DNA of 64,000 nt from Variovorax sp. V213 (GCF_041154455.1 NZ_AP028664.1:1179001-1243000); one strand, 5' to 3'. Positions 7,010 to 15,470 are shown, counted from the first letter of the stretch. The notes: generated by a model from the letters alone, not told the origin. Numbers and translations are program-made.

Positions 7010-8215
7010 ATGGAAAGCTACTACCTCGACTGGGCCAACCTGCTGCTGCGCTGGGTCCACGTCATCACCGCCATCGCCTGGATCGGCGCCTCCTTCTACT
7101 TCGTGATGCTGGACAACAGCCTCGAGAAGCCGCAGGACCCCGAATCGCTCGACAAGGGCGTGGGCGGCGAGCAATGGGCCGTGCACGGCGGCGGCTTCTA
7201 CAACATGCAGAAGTACGCGCTGGCGCCCAGGAAGCTGCCGGACCACCTGCACTGGTCATATTGGGAGAGCTACAGCACCTGGCTCACGGGCTTTGCGCTC
7301 TTCACCATGTCGTACCTGTGGAACGCCAGCACCTACCTGATCGACAAGTCGAAGATGGACTGGCAGCCCGGCGCCGCCATCGGGGTGGCGCTGGCTTTCT
7401 TCGTCGTGTTCTGGATGGTCTACGACGGCATCTGCCAGCTCTTCGGCCGCCGCAAGAACGGCGACACCATCGTCGGCGTGCTGATCGCCGTCTTCATCGT
7501 GTTCGCGACCTGGCTCGCCTGCCAGTGGTTCGCGGGCCGCGCGGCCTTCTTGCTGGTGGGCGCCATGATGGCCACCACGATGAGCGGCAACGTGTTCTTC
7601 TGGATCATTCCGGGCCAGCGAAAGAACGTGCAGGCGCTGCGCGAAGGCCGGCCGGTCGATCCGGTGCACGGGCAGCGCGGCAAGCAGCGCAGCGTGCACA
7701 ACACCTACTTCACGCTGCCGGTGCTGTTTGCGATGCTCAGCAACCATTACAGCTTCACCTACACGCACAAATACAACTGGATCGTGCTGCTGCTGATCAT
7801 GCTCGGCGGCGCGGCCATCCGGCAGTTCTTCGTGGTGCGCCACCGCTTCAAGCTCGGCAACGCGGGCAATCCGCTGCCCTACGCGCTGATCGGCATCGTG
7901 GTGCTGGGCCTCAGCATCGTCTGGATGAAGCCCGAGCCGGCCGCCGCCCCCGTGGCCGCCGCCGCGGCGCCCGCCGTCGCCTACAAGGACGTGCAGAAGG
8001 TGCTGGAGCAGCGCTGCTTCATGTGCCATGGCGCGGCCGTGCAGATGAAGAACGTGCGCGTCGACACGCCCGACCAGGTGGCGGCGCATGCGCAAGCGAT
8101 CTACCAGCAGGTCGTGGTGACCAAGATCATGCCGATGAACAACGCGACGGGTATCACCGACGACGAGCGCGCCCTGATCGGCCGCTGGTTCCAAGCCGGC
8201 GCGAAGACAAACTAG
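7010..8215 (+). CDS. puuD: Membrane urate oxidase PuuD with C-terminal cytochrome c domain
   Basis: A 401-residue integral membrane urate hydroxylase. The N-terminus (MESYYLDWANLLLRWVHVIT, then a segment with Trp-Ile-Gly-Ala-Ser-Phe) is characteristic of this family, and about eight hydrophobic segments follow up to residue 306. An Ala/Pro linker (residues 308-323) leads to a c-type cytochrome domain with C336-F-M-C339-H340 and a probable axial Met in KIMPMNN (374-376). Urate is oxidised to 5-hydroxyisourate with electrons passed to the respiratory chain rather than to O2 as H2O2. It has its own candidate operator at 6849 and is followed 62 bp later by glycerate kinase. Confidence 0.95.
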   Translation: MESYYLDWANLLLRWVHVITAIAWIGASFYFVMLDNSLEKPQDPESLDKGVGGEQWAVHGGGFYNMQKYALAPRKLPDHLHWSYWESYSTWLTGFALFTMSYLWNASTYLIDKSKMDWQPGAAIGVALAFFVVFWMVYDGICQLFGRRKNGDTIVGVLIAVFIVFATWLACQWFAGRAAFLLVGAMMATTMSGNVFFWIIPGQRKNVQALREGRPVDPVHGQRGKQRSVHNTYFTLPVLFAMLSNHYSFTYTHKYNWIVLLLIMLGGAAIRQFFVVRHRFKLGNAGNPLPYALIGIVVLGLSIVWMKPEPAAAPVAAAAAPAVAYKDVQKVLEQRCFMCHGAAVQMKNVRVDTPDQVAAHAQAIYQQVVVTKIMPMNNATGITDDERALIGRWFQAGAKTN

Positions 8216-8277
8216 ACCGCGGTCAAGGAGGCGGGCCGCCGTTCGCCGCACAATCGCCGGTTGGAGACAAGCAAGCC

Positions 8278-9618
8278 ATGACCGCATCGAACCTGGCCTC
8301 AGTGCCCGCACCCGACCCGCGCGAAGCCCCGCGCGCCTTTCTCGAACACCTCTACCGCGTGGCGGTGGACCGCGCGCTGCCGCTGTCCACGCTGGGCGCC
8401 CACCTGCCGCCGCCGCCCAAGGGCCGCACGCTGGTGCTCGGCGCCGGCAAGGCCGGCGGCTCGATGGTGCAGGCGCTCGAAGCCCTGTGGCCGGCCGATG
8501 CGCCGCTGTCGGGCCTGGTCGTCACGCGCTACGACCACATTCCGCCACGCCCCGAAGGCGTGCCGCAACGCATCGAGCTCGTCGAGGCCGCGCATCCGGT
8601 GCCCGACGCAGCGGGGCAGCAGGCCGCGGAGCGCATCCTGGCATTGACCCAGGGCCTCACGGCCGACGACCTTGTGCTGTGCCTGATCTCGGGCGGTGGC
8701 TCTTCGCTGCTCGTCTTGCCGGCCGAAGGCCTCACGCTGGCCGACAAGCAGCGCATCAACAAGCAGCTGCTCGACAGCGGTGCCGGCATCGGCGAGATGA
8801 ACTGCGTGCGCAAGCACCTGTCGCGCATCAAGGGCGGCCGGCTGGCCGCGGCCTGTGCGCCAGCGCGCGTGGTGACGCTCACCATCAGCGACGTGCCGGG
8901 CGACGACGCCGCCGTCATCGCGAGCGGCCCCACGGTGCCCGACGCGACCACCTGCGCCGATGCGCTCGCCATCCTCGAGCGCTACGGCATCGAGGTGCCT
9001 GCGCCGGTGCGCGCCCAACTCGAAAGCGCAGCGCTCGAAACCCCGAAGCCGGGCGACGCGGTGTTCGCGGGCCACGAAGTCCACCTGATCGCCACGCCGC
9101 AGCAATCGCTCGAAGCCGCGGCCAAGGCGGCGCGTGAAGCCGGCATCGAGGCGCACATCCTCAGCGACGAGATCGAAGGCGAATCGCGCGAGGTCGGCAA
9201 GGTGCATGCCGCGCTGGCGCGCGCCGTGGCGCACCGGGGCCAGCCCTTCGCGCGGCCCTGCGTCATTCTTTCGGGCGGCGAAACCACCGTCACCATCCGC
9301 CCGCGCCAGCCTGGCCAGGCCAAGGGCCGCGGCGGCCGGGCCGGCGAGCTTTGCATGGGGCTGGCCGGCGCGCTCATGGGCCAGCCGCGGGTGTGGGCGC
9401 TGGCCGCCGACACCGACGGCATCGACGGCGTGGAAGACAACGCCGGCGCCTTCGTGGCGCCAGACACGCTGGCCCGCGCCGCCGCTGCGGGCAAGAAGCT
9501 GTCGGACCACCTCGACCGCAACGACGCCTACGGCTACTTCGACGCCATCGGCGATCTGTTCGTGACCGGCCCCACGAACACCAACGTCAACGACTTCCGC
9601 GCGCTCCTGATCCTGTAG
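8278..9618 (+). CDS. Glycerate 2-kinase, MOFRL family (TtuD/hydroxypyruvate reductase-like)
   Basis: A 446-residue protein of the type II glycerate kinase family (N-terminal DUF4147 domain and C-terminal MOFRL domain). Visible motifs are LVLGAGKAGGSMVQALE near the N-terminus, LISGGGSSLL, the NCVRKHLSRIKGGRLA segment and the C-terminal ADTDGIDG. It phosphorylates D-glycerate to 2-phosphoglycerate; older databases call the same family hydroxypyruvate reductase TtuD. It follows puuD by 62 bp. Purine catabolism releases glyoxylate, which can pass through tartronate semialdehyde to glycerate, so it probably feeds carbon from purines into glycolysis. No glyoxylate carboligase is in the window. Confidence 0.88.
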   Translation: MTASNLASVPAPDPREAPRAFLEHLYRVAVDRALPLSTLGAHLPPPPKGRTLVLGAGKAGGSMVQALEALWPADAPLSGLVVTRYDHIPPRPEGVPQRIELVEAAHPVPDAAGQQAAERILALTQGLTADDLVLCLISGGGSSLLVLPAEGLTLADKQRINKQLLDSGAGIGEMNCVRKHLSRIKGGRLAAACAPARVVTLTISDVPGDDAAVIASGPTVPDATTCADALAILERYGIEVPAPVRAQLESAALETPKPGDAVFAGHEVHLIATPQQSLEAAAKAAREAGIEAHILSDEIEGESREVGKVHAALARAVAHRGQPFARPCVILSGGETTVTIRPRQPGQAKGRGGRAGELCMGLAGALMGQPRVWALAADTDGIDGVEDNAGAFVAPDTLARAAAAGKKLSDHLDRNDAYGYFDAIGDLFVTGPTNTNVNDFRALLIL

Positions 9619-9681
9619 CGGCAGGAGGGGCCGGATTCCCGGCTCCGGCGGGCTTCGCGAACTCGGGTTAATCTATGCACC

Positions 9682-9700
9682 CGGCGGCAAATTGCCGCCG
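9682..9700. repeat. Perfect 19-bp palindrome in the glycerate kinase-aldehyde dehydrogenase gap
   Basis: CGGCGGCAA-A-TTGCCGCCG is a perfect inverted repeat 64 bp after the glycerate kinase stop and about 90 bp before the aldehyde dehydrogenase start. A weaker hairpin (GCACCC/GGGTGC, 9713-9728) follows. There is no T-run, so an operator or RNA processing hairpin is as likely as a terminator. Confidence 0.5.
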
Positions 9701-9788
9701 CTGTCGCAAGGCGCACCCTCCGGGGTGCCGCGCCGCGCATCCAGATTTCCCCCTTTTCACCATCCAGTCCTCGAAGGAAAAGTTCGCC

Positions 9789-11231
9789 ATGACCGCCACC
9801 TACACCGACACCCGCCTGCTGATCGACAACGAATGGGTCGACGCCACTGGCGGCAAGACGCTGGACGTCGTGAACCCGGCCACCGGCAAGGCCATCGGCA
9901 AGGTGGCGCATGCCAGCATCGCCGACCTCGATCGCGCCCTGGCCGCCGCCCAGCGCGGCTTTGAAAAGTGGCGCAACACCCCCGCCAACGAGCGCGCCGC
10001 CATCATGCGCCGCGCCGCCGGCCTGATCCGCGAACGCGCCCCCGAAATCGCCAAGCTGCTCACGCAGGAACAAGGCAAGCCGCTGGCCGAAGCCAAGGGC
10101 GAAACGCTGGCCGCCGCCGACATCATCGAATGGTTCGCCGACGAAGGCCGCCGCGTCTACGGCCGCATCGTGCCCTCGCGCAACCTGGCTGCACAGCAGC
10201 TGGTGATCAAGGAGCCGCTGGGTCCCGTCGCCGCGTTCACGCCCTGGAACTTCCCCATCAACCAGATCGTGCGCAAGCTCGGCGCAGCGCTGGCCACCGG
10301 CTGCTCGTTCCTGGTGAAGGCGCCCGAGGAAACCCCGGCATCGCCCGCCGCGCTGCTGCAGGCTTTTGTCGATGCCGGCATTCCGCCCGGCACCGTGGGC
10401 CTGGTGTTCGGCAACCCGGCCGAGATTTCGAACTACCTGATCTCGCACCCGATCATCCGCAAGGTGACCTTCACGGGTTCCACGCCGGTCGGCAAGCAGC
10501 TGGCCGCGCTGGCCGGCTCGCACATGAAGCGCGTCACCATGGAGCTGGGCGGCCATGCGCCGGTCATCGTGGCCGAAGACGCCGACGTGGCGCTGGCCGT
10601 CAAGGCAGCGGGTGCCGCCAAGTTCCGCAATGCGGGCCAGGTCTGCATCTCGCCCACCCGTTTCCTGGTGCACAACAGCCTGCGCGAGGAATTCGCCCGC
10701 ACGCTCGTGAAGTACACCGAAGGCCTGAAGCTCGGCGACGGCCTGGCCGAAGGCACGACCCTCGGCCCGCTCGCCAATGCGCGCCGCCTCACGGCCATGG
10801 CCCACGTGCTGGACGATGCGCGCAAGAAGGGCGCCACCGTGGCCGCCGGCGGCGAACGCGTCGGCGACACGGGCAACTTCTTCGCACCCACCGTGCTGAC
10901 CGACGTGCCGCTCGATGCCGACGTGTTCAACAACGAACCCTTCGGCCCCATCGCGGCGATCCGCGGCTTCGACACGCTCGAGGAAGCCATTGCCGAAGCC
11001 AACCGCCTGCCGTTCGGCCTGGCCGGCTACGCCTTCACCAAGTCGATCAAGAACGCGCACCTGCTGAGCCAGAAGCTCGAGCTCGGCATGCTGTGGATCA
11101 ACCAGCCCGCAGCGCCCTCGCCCGAAATGCCGTTCGGCGGCGTGAAGGATTCGGGCTACGGCTCCGAAGGCGGCCCCGAGGCACTCGAGGCCTACCTGAA
11201 CACCAAGGCCGTGTCGATCATGAGCGTGTAA
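9789..11231 (+). CDS. NAD(P)-dependent aldehyde dehydrogenase, succinate-semialdehyde dehydrogenase type
   Basis: A 480-residue ALDH-superfamily enzyme with catalytic Cys286 (NAGQVCISPT), general base Glu252 (MELGGHAP), the TPWNFP cofactor loop and the FTGSTPVGK nucleotide-binding segment. Length and motifs fit the GabD/succinate-semialdehyde dehydrogenase group, but substrate specificity in this family is not safe from sequence alone. ATG 9789 is used because AAGGAAAAG precedes it; an upstream extension is rich in Arg and Cys and unlike the family. It ends before a strong hairpin at 11262. Confidence 0.85.
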   Translation: MTATYTDTRLLIDNEWVDATGGKTLDVVNPATGKAIGKVAHASIADLDRALAAAQRGFEKWRNTPANERAAIMRRAAGLIRERAPEIAKLLTQEQGKPLAEAKGETLAAADIIEWFADEGRRVYGRIVPSRNLAAQQLVIKEPLGPVAAFTPWNFPINQIVRKLGAALATGCSFLVKAPEETPASPAALLQAFVDAGIPPGTVGLVFGNPAEISNYLISHPIIRKVTFTGSTPVGKQLAALAGSHMKRVTMELGGHAPVIVAEDADVALAVKAAGAAKFRNAGQVCISPTRFLVHNSLREEFARTLVKYTEGLKLGDGLAEGTTLGPLANARRLTAMAHVLDDARKKGATVAAGGERVGDTGNFFAPTVLTDVPLDADVFNNEPFGPIAAIRGFDTLEEAIAEANRLPFGLAGYAFTKSIKNAHLLSQKLELGMLWINQPAAPSPEMPFGGVKDSGYGSEGGPEALEAYLNTKAVSIMSV

Positions 11232-11261
11232 GGCGCCGAGCCTGATCTGCCCCGTTCTGGG

Positions 11262-11298
11262 AAGGCGGCATCGCTTCACTGCGATGCCGCCTTTTTTT
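11262..11298. terminator. Rho-independent terminator after the aldehyde dehydrogenase gene
   Basis: A 13-bp perfect stem (AAGGCGGCATCGC at 11262-11274 and its complement at 11281-11293) with a 6-base loop is followed by seven T residues. It serves the plus-strand aldehyde dehydrogenase gene and lies just before the convergent mgtA stop. Confidence 0.88.
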
Positions 11299-11303
11299 CC
11301 TGG

Positions 11304-14030
11304 TCATTGCCATCCATACCTCCGCGCATACCAGCCCTTGACCGTTTGCGTCAGAGAGGCATAGCCGGCCAGCATGGCTGCCAGCCATGGAAAGTAGGCC
11401 AGCGGAAGCGCCTGCAGCCGGAAGTAGTGCGCGAGCCGCCCCATCGGCAGCCAGATGCCGGCCGCGGCAATGGCGGCGCCCATGGCCAGCAGCGGCCAGG
11501 CCGCGCGGCTTTGCAGGAACGGGATCTTTCGCGTGCGGATCAGGTGCACGATCAGCGTCTGCGACAGCAGGCCTTCGACGAACCAGCCCGACTGGAACAA
11601 CGTCTGGTTCGCCACCGTGTTGGCCGAGAACGCGAACCACATCACGGCGTAGGTCATGATGTCGAACACCGAGCTCAGCGGCCCGAAGAACACCATGAAG
11701 CGGCCCAGGTCGGTGGGGTTCCAGCTCTGCGGCTTGCGCAGGAACTCCGGGTCGACGTTGTCGAACGGAATCGCGATCTGCGACACGTCGTACAGCAGGT
11801 TCTGCACCAGAAGGTGCAGCGGCAGCATCGGCAGGAAGGGCAGGAACGCGCTCGCCACCAGCACCGAGAATACGTTGCCGAAGTTCGAGCTCGCGGTGAG
11901 CTTGATGTACTTCAGCATGTTGGCGAACGTGCGGCGGCCCTCGACCACGCCTTGCTCCAGCACCATCAGGCTCTTCTCCAGCAGGATGATGTCCGCCGAC
12001 TCCTTGGCCACGTCCACCGCGCCATCCACCGAGATGCCGATGTCGGCGGCGCGCAGTGCCGGCGCGTCGTTGATGCCGTCGCCCATGAAGCCGACCACCC
12101 GCCCGTTGGCATGCAGGGCGCACACGATGCGCTCCTTGTGCGCGGGCGTGAGCTTGGCGAACACCTGGTGCCGCTCGGCCAGCGCGCGCAGTTCTTCATC
12201 GCGCAGATCCTCGATCTCGCGGCCCAGCACGATGTGGCCGGCTTCGATGCCCACGTCGCCGCAGACCTTGCGCGTGACCAGTTCGTTGTCGCCCGTCAGC
12301 ACCTTCACCGTCACGCCGTGTTCGGCCAGCGCGCGCAGCGCGGGAGCAGTGGATTCCTTCGGCGGATCGAGAAACGCCACGTACCCCAGCAGCGTGAGCC
12401 CTGATTCGTCGGCCACGCCGTAGGCGGGCTTGCGCGCTTCGGCCTTCAACGTTTGGCTGGCCACCGCCACCACGCGCAGCCCCTGCGCGTTCAGCTCCGA
12501 CGCCACACGGTGGATGCGCGCGAGCAGCTCGGCATCGAGCGCCAGCACCTCGGCGCCGCGCTCGACGGAAATGCACACCGACAGGACTTCTTCCAGCGCA
12601 CCCTTGCAGATCAGCAGGTGCTCGCTGCCGCCGTTCTCCACCACCACCGACATGCGGCGGCGAGAAAAGTCGAAGGGCACTTCGTCGATCTTGCGCCAGG
12701 CCGTCTGCAGCTGCGTCCCGGGCTGCATCTCAGCGTGGTTCAGCACGGCCTTGTCCAGAAGATTCTTCAGGCCCGTCTGATGAAAGCTGTTCAGATAGGC
12801 GAGCTGCAGCACGTGGTCCGACACTTCGCCCCACGCGTTGGTGTGGCGCTCCAGCACGATGCGGTCCTGCGTCAGCGTGCCGGTCTTGTCGGTGCACAGC
12901 ACGTCCATGGCGCCGAAGTTGTGAATGGCCTCGAGCCGCTTCACGATCACCTTGCGGCGCGACATCACCACCGCGCCCTTGGCGAGCGTGGCGGTCACGA
13001 TCATCGGCAGCATTTCGGGTGTGAGGCCGACCGCGATCGACAGCGCGAACAGCGCCGCCTCCCACCAGTCGCCCTTGGCCACGCCGTTGATCACCAGCAC
13101 CAGCGGCGCCATCACCAGCATGAAGCGGATCAGCACCCAGCTCACGCGGTTGATGCCGGCCTGGAACGCGCTGGTGCCACTGTCGGCGGCCGACACGCGC
13201 TGCGCGAGAGCACCGAAGAAGGTGCGGCCGCCGGTGTGCACGATCACCGCAGTGGCGGTGCCGCTGATCACGTTGGTGCCCATGAAGAGCAGGTTCTCGC
13301 GCTCCAGCACGCCGGCTTCAAGGTTGCCCCGGTCGATGGAAAACTTCTCCACGGGCATGGCCTCGCCCGTCAGGGCGGACTGGCTGATGAACAGGTCCTT
13401 GGCACCCAGCAGGCGGCAGTCGGCCGGGATCATGTCGCCGGCCGAGAGCGCGATCACGTCGCCCGGCACCAGGTCGCGCATCGGTACTTCGACACGGCGC
13501 GCGCCCGCGGCTGCGTCGGCTTCGGGCCGCAGCACGGTGGCGGTGTTGCTCACCATCGCCTTGAGCCGCTCGGCCGCCTTGTTGGAGCGCGACTCCTGAA
13601 AAAAGCGCAGCACGGTCGACAGCGCCACCATGCTGCCGATCACGAGCGTGGCCTTCATGTCCTCGGTCACGTACGAGGTCAGCGCCAGCACCGTCAGCAA
13701 CAGGTTGAACGGATTCCGGTAGCACTGCCACAGATGCGTCCACCACGGCAGTGGCTGCTCGTGGCGCACCTCGTTGCTGCCGAGGCGCCTGCGCAGCACG
13801 TGTGCCTGGGTTTCGCCAAGGCCCTGCGGCGAACTGTCGAGCCTTGCGAGCAGTTCGCCGGCATCGGTGCGCGATGCGCCGGCCAGTGCCTTGGCGATGT
13901 CGGCCGGCATGGCGGCCGAGGCCGCGCCCACCGGCTTCGAGCCCAGCAGCGTCTGCCAGCGCTCGAAGTGATGCAGCATGCGGCGGCTGCGCAGAAAGCT
14001 TTCGAAAAAGGACTTCAGGACGTTCTTCAC
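11304..14030 (-). CDS. mgtA: Magnesium-translocating P-type ATPase MgtA
   Basis: A 908-residue P3B-type ATPase for Mg2+ uptake in the inner membrane. It has the TGE actuator motif (221-223), the membrane GLTPEMLPM segment (335-343), the phosphorylated Asp381 in DKTGTLT, a TGDN nucleotide-domain motif and the hinge GDGINDAPALRAADIG, with hydrophobic segments in the usual places. The start is GTG at 14030, with AAGGA placed 6-7 bases upstream; that Shine-Dalgarno forms part of a 10-bp hairpin (14038-14061), so translation may be gated. Two small ORFs lie upstream on the same strand. An internal ATG (Met18) is an alternative start. Confidence 0.95.
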   Translation of the reverse strand: MKNVLKSFFESFLRSRRMLHHFERWQTLLGSKPVGAASAAMPADIAKALAGASRTDAGELLARLDSSPQGLGETQAHVLRRRLGSNEVRHEQPLPWWTHLWQCYRNPFNLLLTVLALTSYVTEDMKATLVIGSMVALSTVLRFFQESRSNKAAERLKAMVSNTATVLRPEADAAAGARRVEVPMRDLVPGDVIALSAGDMIPADCRLLGAKDLFISQSALTGEAMPVEKFSIDRGNLEAGVLERENLLFMGTNVISGTATAVIVHTGGRTFFGALAQRVSAADSGTSAFQAGINRVSWVLIRFMLVMAPLVLVINGVAKGDWWEAALFALSIAVGLTPEMLPMIVTATLAKGAVVMSRRKVIVKRLEAIHNFGAMDVLCTDKTGTLTQDRIVLERHTNAWGEVSDHVLQLAYLNSFHQTGLKNLLDKAVLNHAEMQPGTQLQTAWRKIDEVPFDFSRRRMSVVVENGGSEHLLICKGALEEVLSVCISVERGAEVLALDAELLARIHRVASELNAQGLRVVAVASQTLKAEARKPAYGVADESGLTLLGYVAFLDPPKESTAPALRALAEHGVTVKVLTGDNELVTRKVCGDVGIEAGHIVLGREIEDLRDEELRALAERHQVFAKLTPAHKERIVCALHANGRVVGFMGDGINDAPALRAADIGISVDGAVDVAKESADIILLEKSLMVLEQGVVEGRRTFANMLKYIKLTASSNFGNVFSVLVASAFLPFLPMLPLHLLVQNLLYDVSQIAIPFDNVDPEFLRKPQSWNPTDLGRFMVFFGPLSSVFDIMTYAVMWFAFSANTVANQTLFQSGWFVEGLLSQTLIVHLIRTRKIPFLQSRAAWPLLAMGAAIAAAGIWLPMGRLAHYFRLQALPLAYFPWLAAMLAGYASLTQTVKGWYARRYGWQ

Positions 14031-14037
14031 TTTTTTT

Positions 14038-14061
14038 CCTTCGCGGCGCGGGCCGCGAAGG
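14038..14061 (-). promoter_or_regulatory. Hairpin sequestering the mgtA ribosome binding site
   Basis: Read on the minus strand this is CCTTCGCGGC, loop CCGC, GCCGCGAAGG, followed by A7 and the GTG start of mgtA. The 3' arm contains the GAAGG(A) Shine-Dalgarno, so the folded form would hide it. The perfect 10-bp GC-rich stem is seen directly; a role in Mg2+-dependent control is inference. Confidence 0.6.
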
Positions 14062-14080
14062 GAAGAACCTCCCGCGTCAA

Positions 14081-14185
14081 TCAGGCGTGGGAGCCCCCCT
14101 GCGGCGCGGCGCGCTGCACTTCGTTGTCATCGATCGGTCGGAACATGGGTGGCGCGCAGGGGCGCCAATGAGAAGCGGGATCCAT
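14081..14185 (-). CDS. Small ORF (34 aa) directly upstream of mgtA, possible leader peptide
   Basis: The ATG at 14185 is preceded by AAGGAGG with good spacing, giving a 34-residue peptide that starts MDPASHWRPCAPPMFRPIDD. It has five prolines in the first 17 residues and an Asp-Asp-Asn-Glu patch at about 19-22. The stop lies 50 bp before mgtA and 19 bp before the RBS hairpin. Proline- and acid-rich leader peptides (MgtL) sense Mg2+ before mgtA in enterics; the analogy here is by position and composition only. Confidence 0.5.
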   Translation of the reverse strand: MDPASHWRPCAPPMFRPIDDNEVQRAAPQGGSHA

Positions 14186-14238
14186 GAGGAGGCCTCCTTG
14201 TTTCTTGCTTGCCGGGCGCTGCGGTGCGGGGCGACGCG

Positions 14239-14439
14239 TCAGCGGTGTGTCGTGCGGGAGGGTTGCTCGAGCAGCAGGAAGAAGCTGCGGATGCGCCGCG
14301 TGGTCCAGAGCGCGGCCGCGCGGTCCAGCATTTCGTTCTCGACGTCCTGCTTCGTGGCCGTGGCGCGCGCGGGCACGTGCGCCGACGGGCGAACGGATTC
14401 CTGCACCGGCTGCTGCTGACGAGATTGGATTTGACGCAT
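14239..14439 (-). CDS. Small conserved-looking protein (66 aa) upstream of mgtA
   Basis: The ATG at 14439 has a clear Shine-Dalgarno (GAAGGAG, 8 bases upstream). The 66-residue product starts MRQIQSRQQQPVQESVRPSA and has an amphipathic C-terminal half with EMLDRAAALW and RRIRSFFLLLEQ. It has no signal peptide or clear membrane segment. It precedes the 34-residue ORF by 53 bp and mgtA on the same strand, so the three probably share a transcript. I do not recognise the family; the strong RBS and composition argue that it is translated. Confidence 0.55.
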   Translation of the reverse strand: MRQIQSRQQQPVQESVRPSAHVPARATATKQDVENEMLDRAAALWTTRRIRSFFLLLEQPSRTTHR

Positions 14440-14785
14440 GGCAAGGCTCCTTCGCGATGAAGGGCCTCGTGCACGGACACACGCAAGCTGACTGAAAAAG
14501 TCAGTGACGCAGAACGACGGGATTCGGGAGGGGAGAACCGCTTGCCTGAATGGCGAACGGGTCACGCTGCGTGCACGGGCGGCCGCAGCGCAAAAGAGCC
14601 TGCGCTAGAGGGCCGGGGGTGTCACGCCTGCCGAGGCACGCGTCTTGTCACTGATCCAACTGGCACTGTCCACGCACGGGGCTCCGAAGTAAAGATATGG
14701 GATTGTTGCACCGCGTCATGAGGGTCGTCAACCCATTGGCTCGGCATTCCGCGGGGCTATGGCGTCGTGCCGAAGCCCGCGAAGC
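14440..14785. other. Intergenic region upstream of the mgtA leader genes
   Basis: No convincing gene is seen in these 346 bp. A short hairpin (CTGACT-GAAAA-AGTCAG, 14488-14504) lies just upstream of the 66-residue ORF in what is probably its 5' untranslated region. The segment around 14690-14705 is locally AT-richer. It should contain the promoter(s) of the mgtA transcript, but I cannot assign -35/-10 boxes with confidence. Confidence 0.5.
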
Positions 14786-14989
14786 TCAGTTGCACTGGAA
14801 CAGAACGCCGGATTCCGCGGGCGCCCTGCCGAGCCAGCGCGGCGTTGCGCCCTTGGCGCTGCAATAGTCGGCGGCCTGGGTGTACGTGGGGGCCCGCAAG
14901 GCGCCATCGCGGAACGGCACCACCTCGTTGGGGGGTGACGAGCAGCCGGTGGCAAGCAAGGCAAGCGGAAGAAGAGTGCGCCAGTTCAT
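14786..14989 (-). CDS. Small putative lipoprotein (67 aa)
   Basis: A short secreted lipoprotein: MNWRTLLPLALLATGCSSPP gives a signal peptide with lipobox cysteine at position 16. The mature part has two further cysteines (in ADYCSAK and at the C-terminal Phe-Gln-Cys-Asn), which could form a disulfide. It lies 22 bp downstream of the thioesterase gene on the same strand and could be the last gene of the ior operon, although its function is unknown. Confidence 0.65.
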   Translation of the reverse strand: MNWRTLLPLALLATGCSSPPNEVVPFRDGALRAPTYTQAADYCSAKGATPRWLGRAPAESGVLFQCN

Positions 14990-15011
14990 CGGGTCATTCT
15001 AAGACCGGCGT

Positions 15012-15431
15012 CTATTCGCAAAGCGCACGAATCGACGGCGGAATCGGCACCGCGCGGATGCCGCCGCCCTCCCGCTTTGCTCCGAAGATGCGCACCTCCT
15101 CGCATTCGAGAATCAGCTCGTCGCCGCGCGTGACGCGGTAGGTCTGCACGAAGCTCTTGTCGCGCCATTCGGCGATGCGCACCGCAATCTGCAGCGTGTC
15201 GCCGTAGCTCGCGGCCTTGACGAAGCGCGTGTGCGTGTCGACCAGCGGCGTGCCGATGACGCCCAGTGTCTCTGCCGTTTCTTCCCAGCGCGGCACGCCG
15301 CATTCCGCGAAGAAGTGGCGCGAGGCCGCGTCGATCCAACGGAAGAAGTTGGGGAACCAGACGATGCCGGCGGGATCGCAGTCGCCGAACTCGACGCGTG
15401 CGGTGTAGGTGATTTCCTTGCTGGTGCTCAT
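15012..15431 (-). CDS. Acyl-CoA thioesterase, hot-dog fold (4-hydroxybenzoyl-CoA thioesterase-like)
   Basis: A 139-residue single hot-dog protein. The segment RVEFGDCDPAGIVWFPNFFR carries the Asp-x-Asp-x-x-Gly-Ile-Val-Trp/Tyr motif with the catalytic Asp of the 4-hydroxybenzoyl-CoA thioesterase group. Such enzymes hydrolyse aryl- or acyl-CoA thioesters in the cytosol. A GTG at 15455 would add eight residues (VADENEP type); ATG 15431 is preferred because it begins near the fold. It follows the Bug-type binding-protein gene by about 40 bp in the iorAB operon, so arylacetyl-CoA made by IorAB is a plausible substrate. Confidence 0.85.
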   Translation of the reverse strand: MSTSKEITYTARVEFGDCDPAGIVWFPNFFRWIDAASRHFFAECGVPRWEETAETLGVIGTPLVDTHTRFVKAASYGDTLQIAVRIAEWRDKSFVQTYRVTRGDELILECEEVRIFGAKREGGGIRAVPIPPSIRALCE

Positions 15432-15470
15432 CGGCTCATTTTCGTCGGCAACCACGGGCCAGGTGCGTGC

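Noticed and set aside
7174..9618. 814-codon frame spanning puuD and glycerate kinase
   Set aside because: Its first two thirds are an out-of-frame reading of puuD; the real glycerate kinase starts at ATG 8278.
9534..11279. 581-codon minus-strand frame opposite aldehyde dehydrogenase
   Set aside because: Composition (Arg/Gly/His/Ala) and lack of motifs show it is a shadow of the plus-strand aldehyde dehydrogenase gene.
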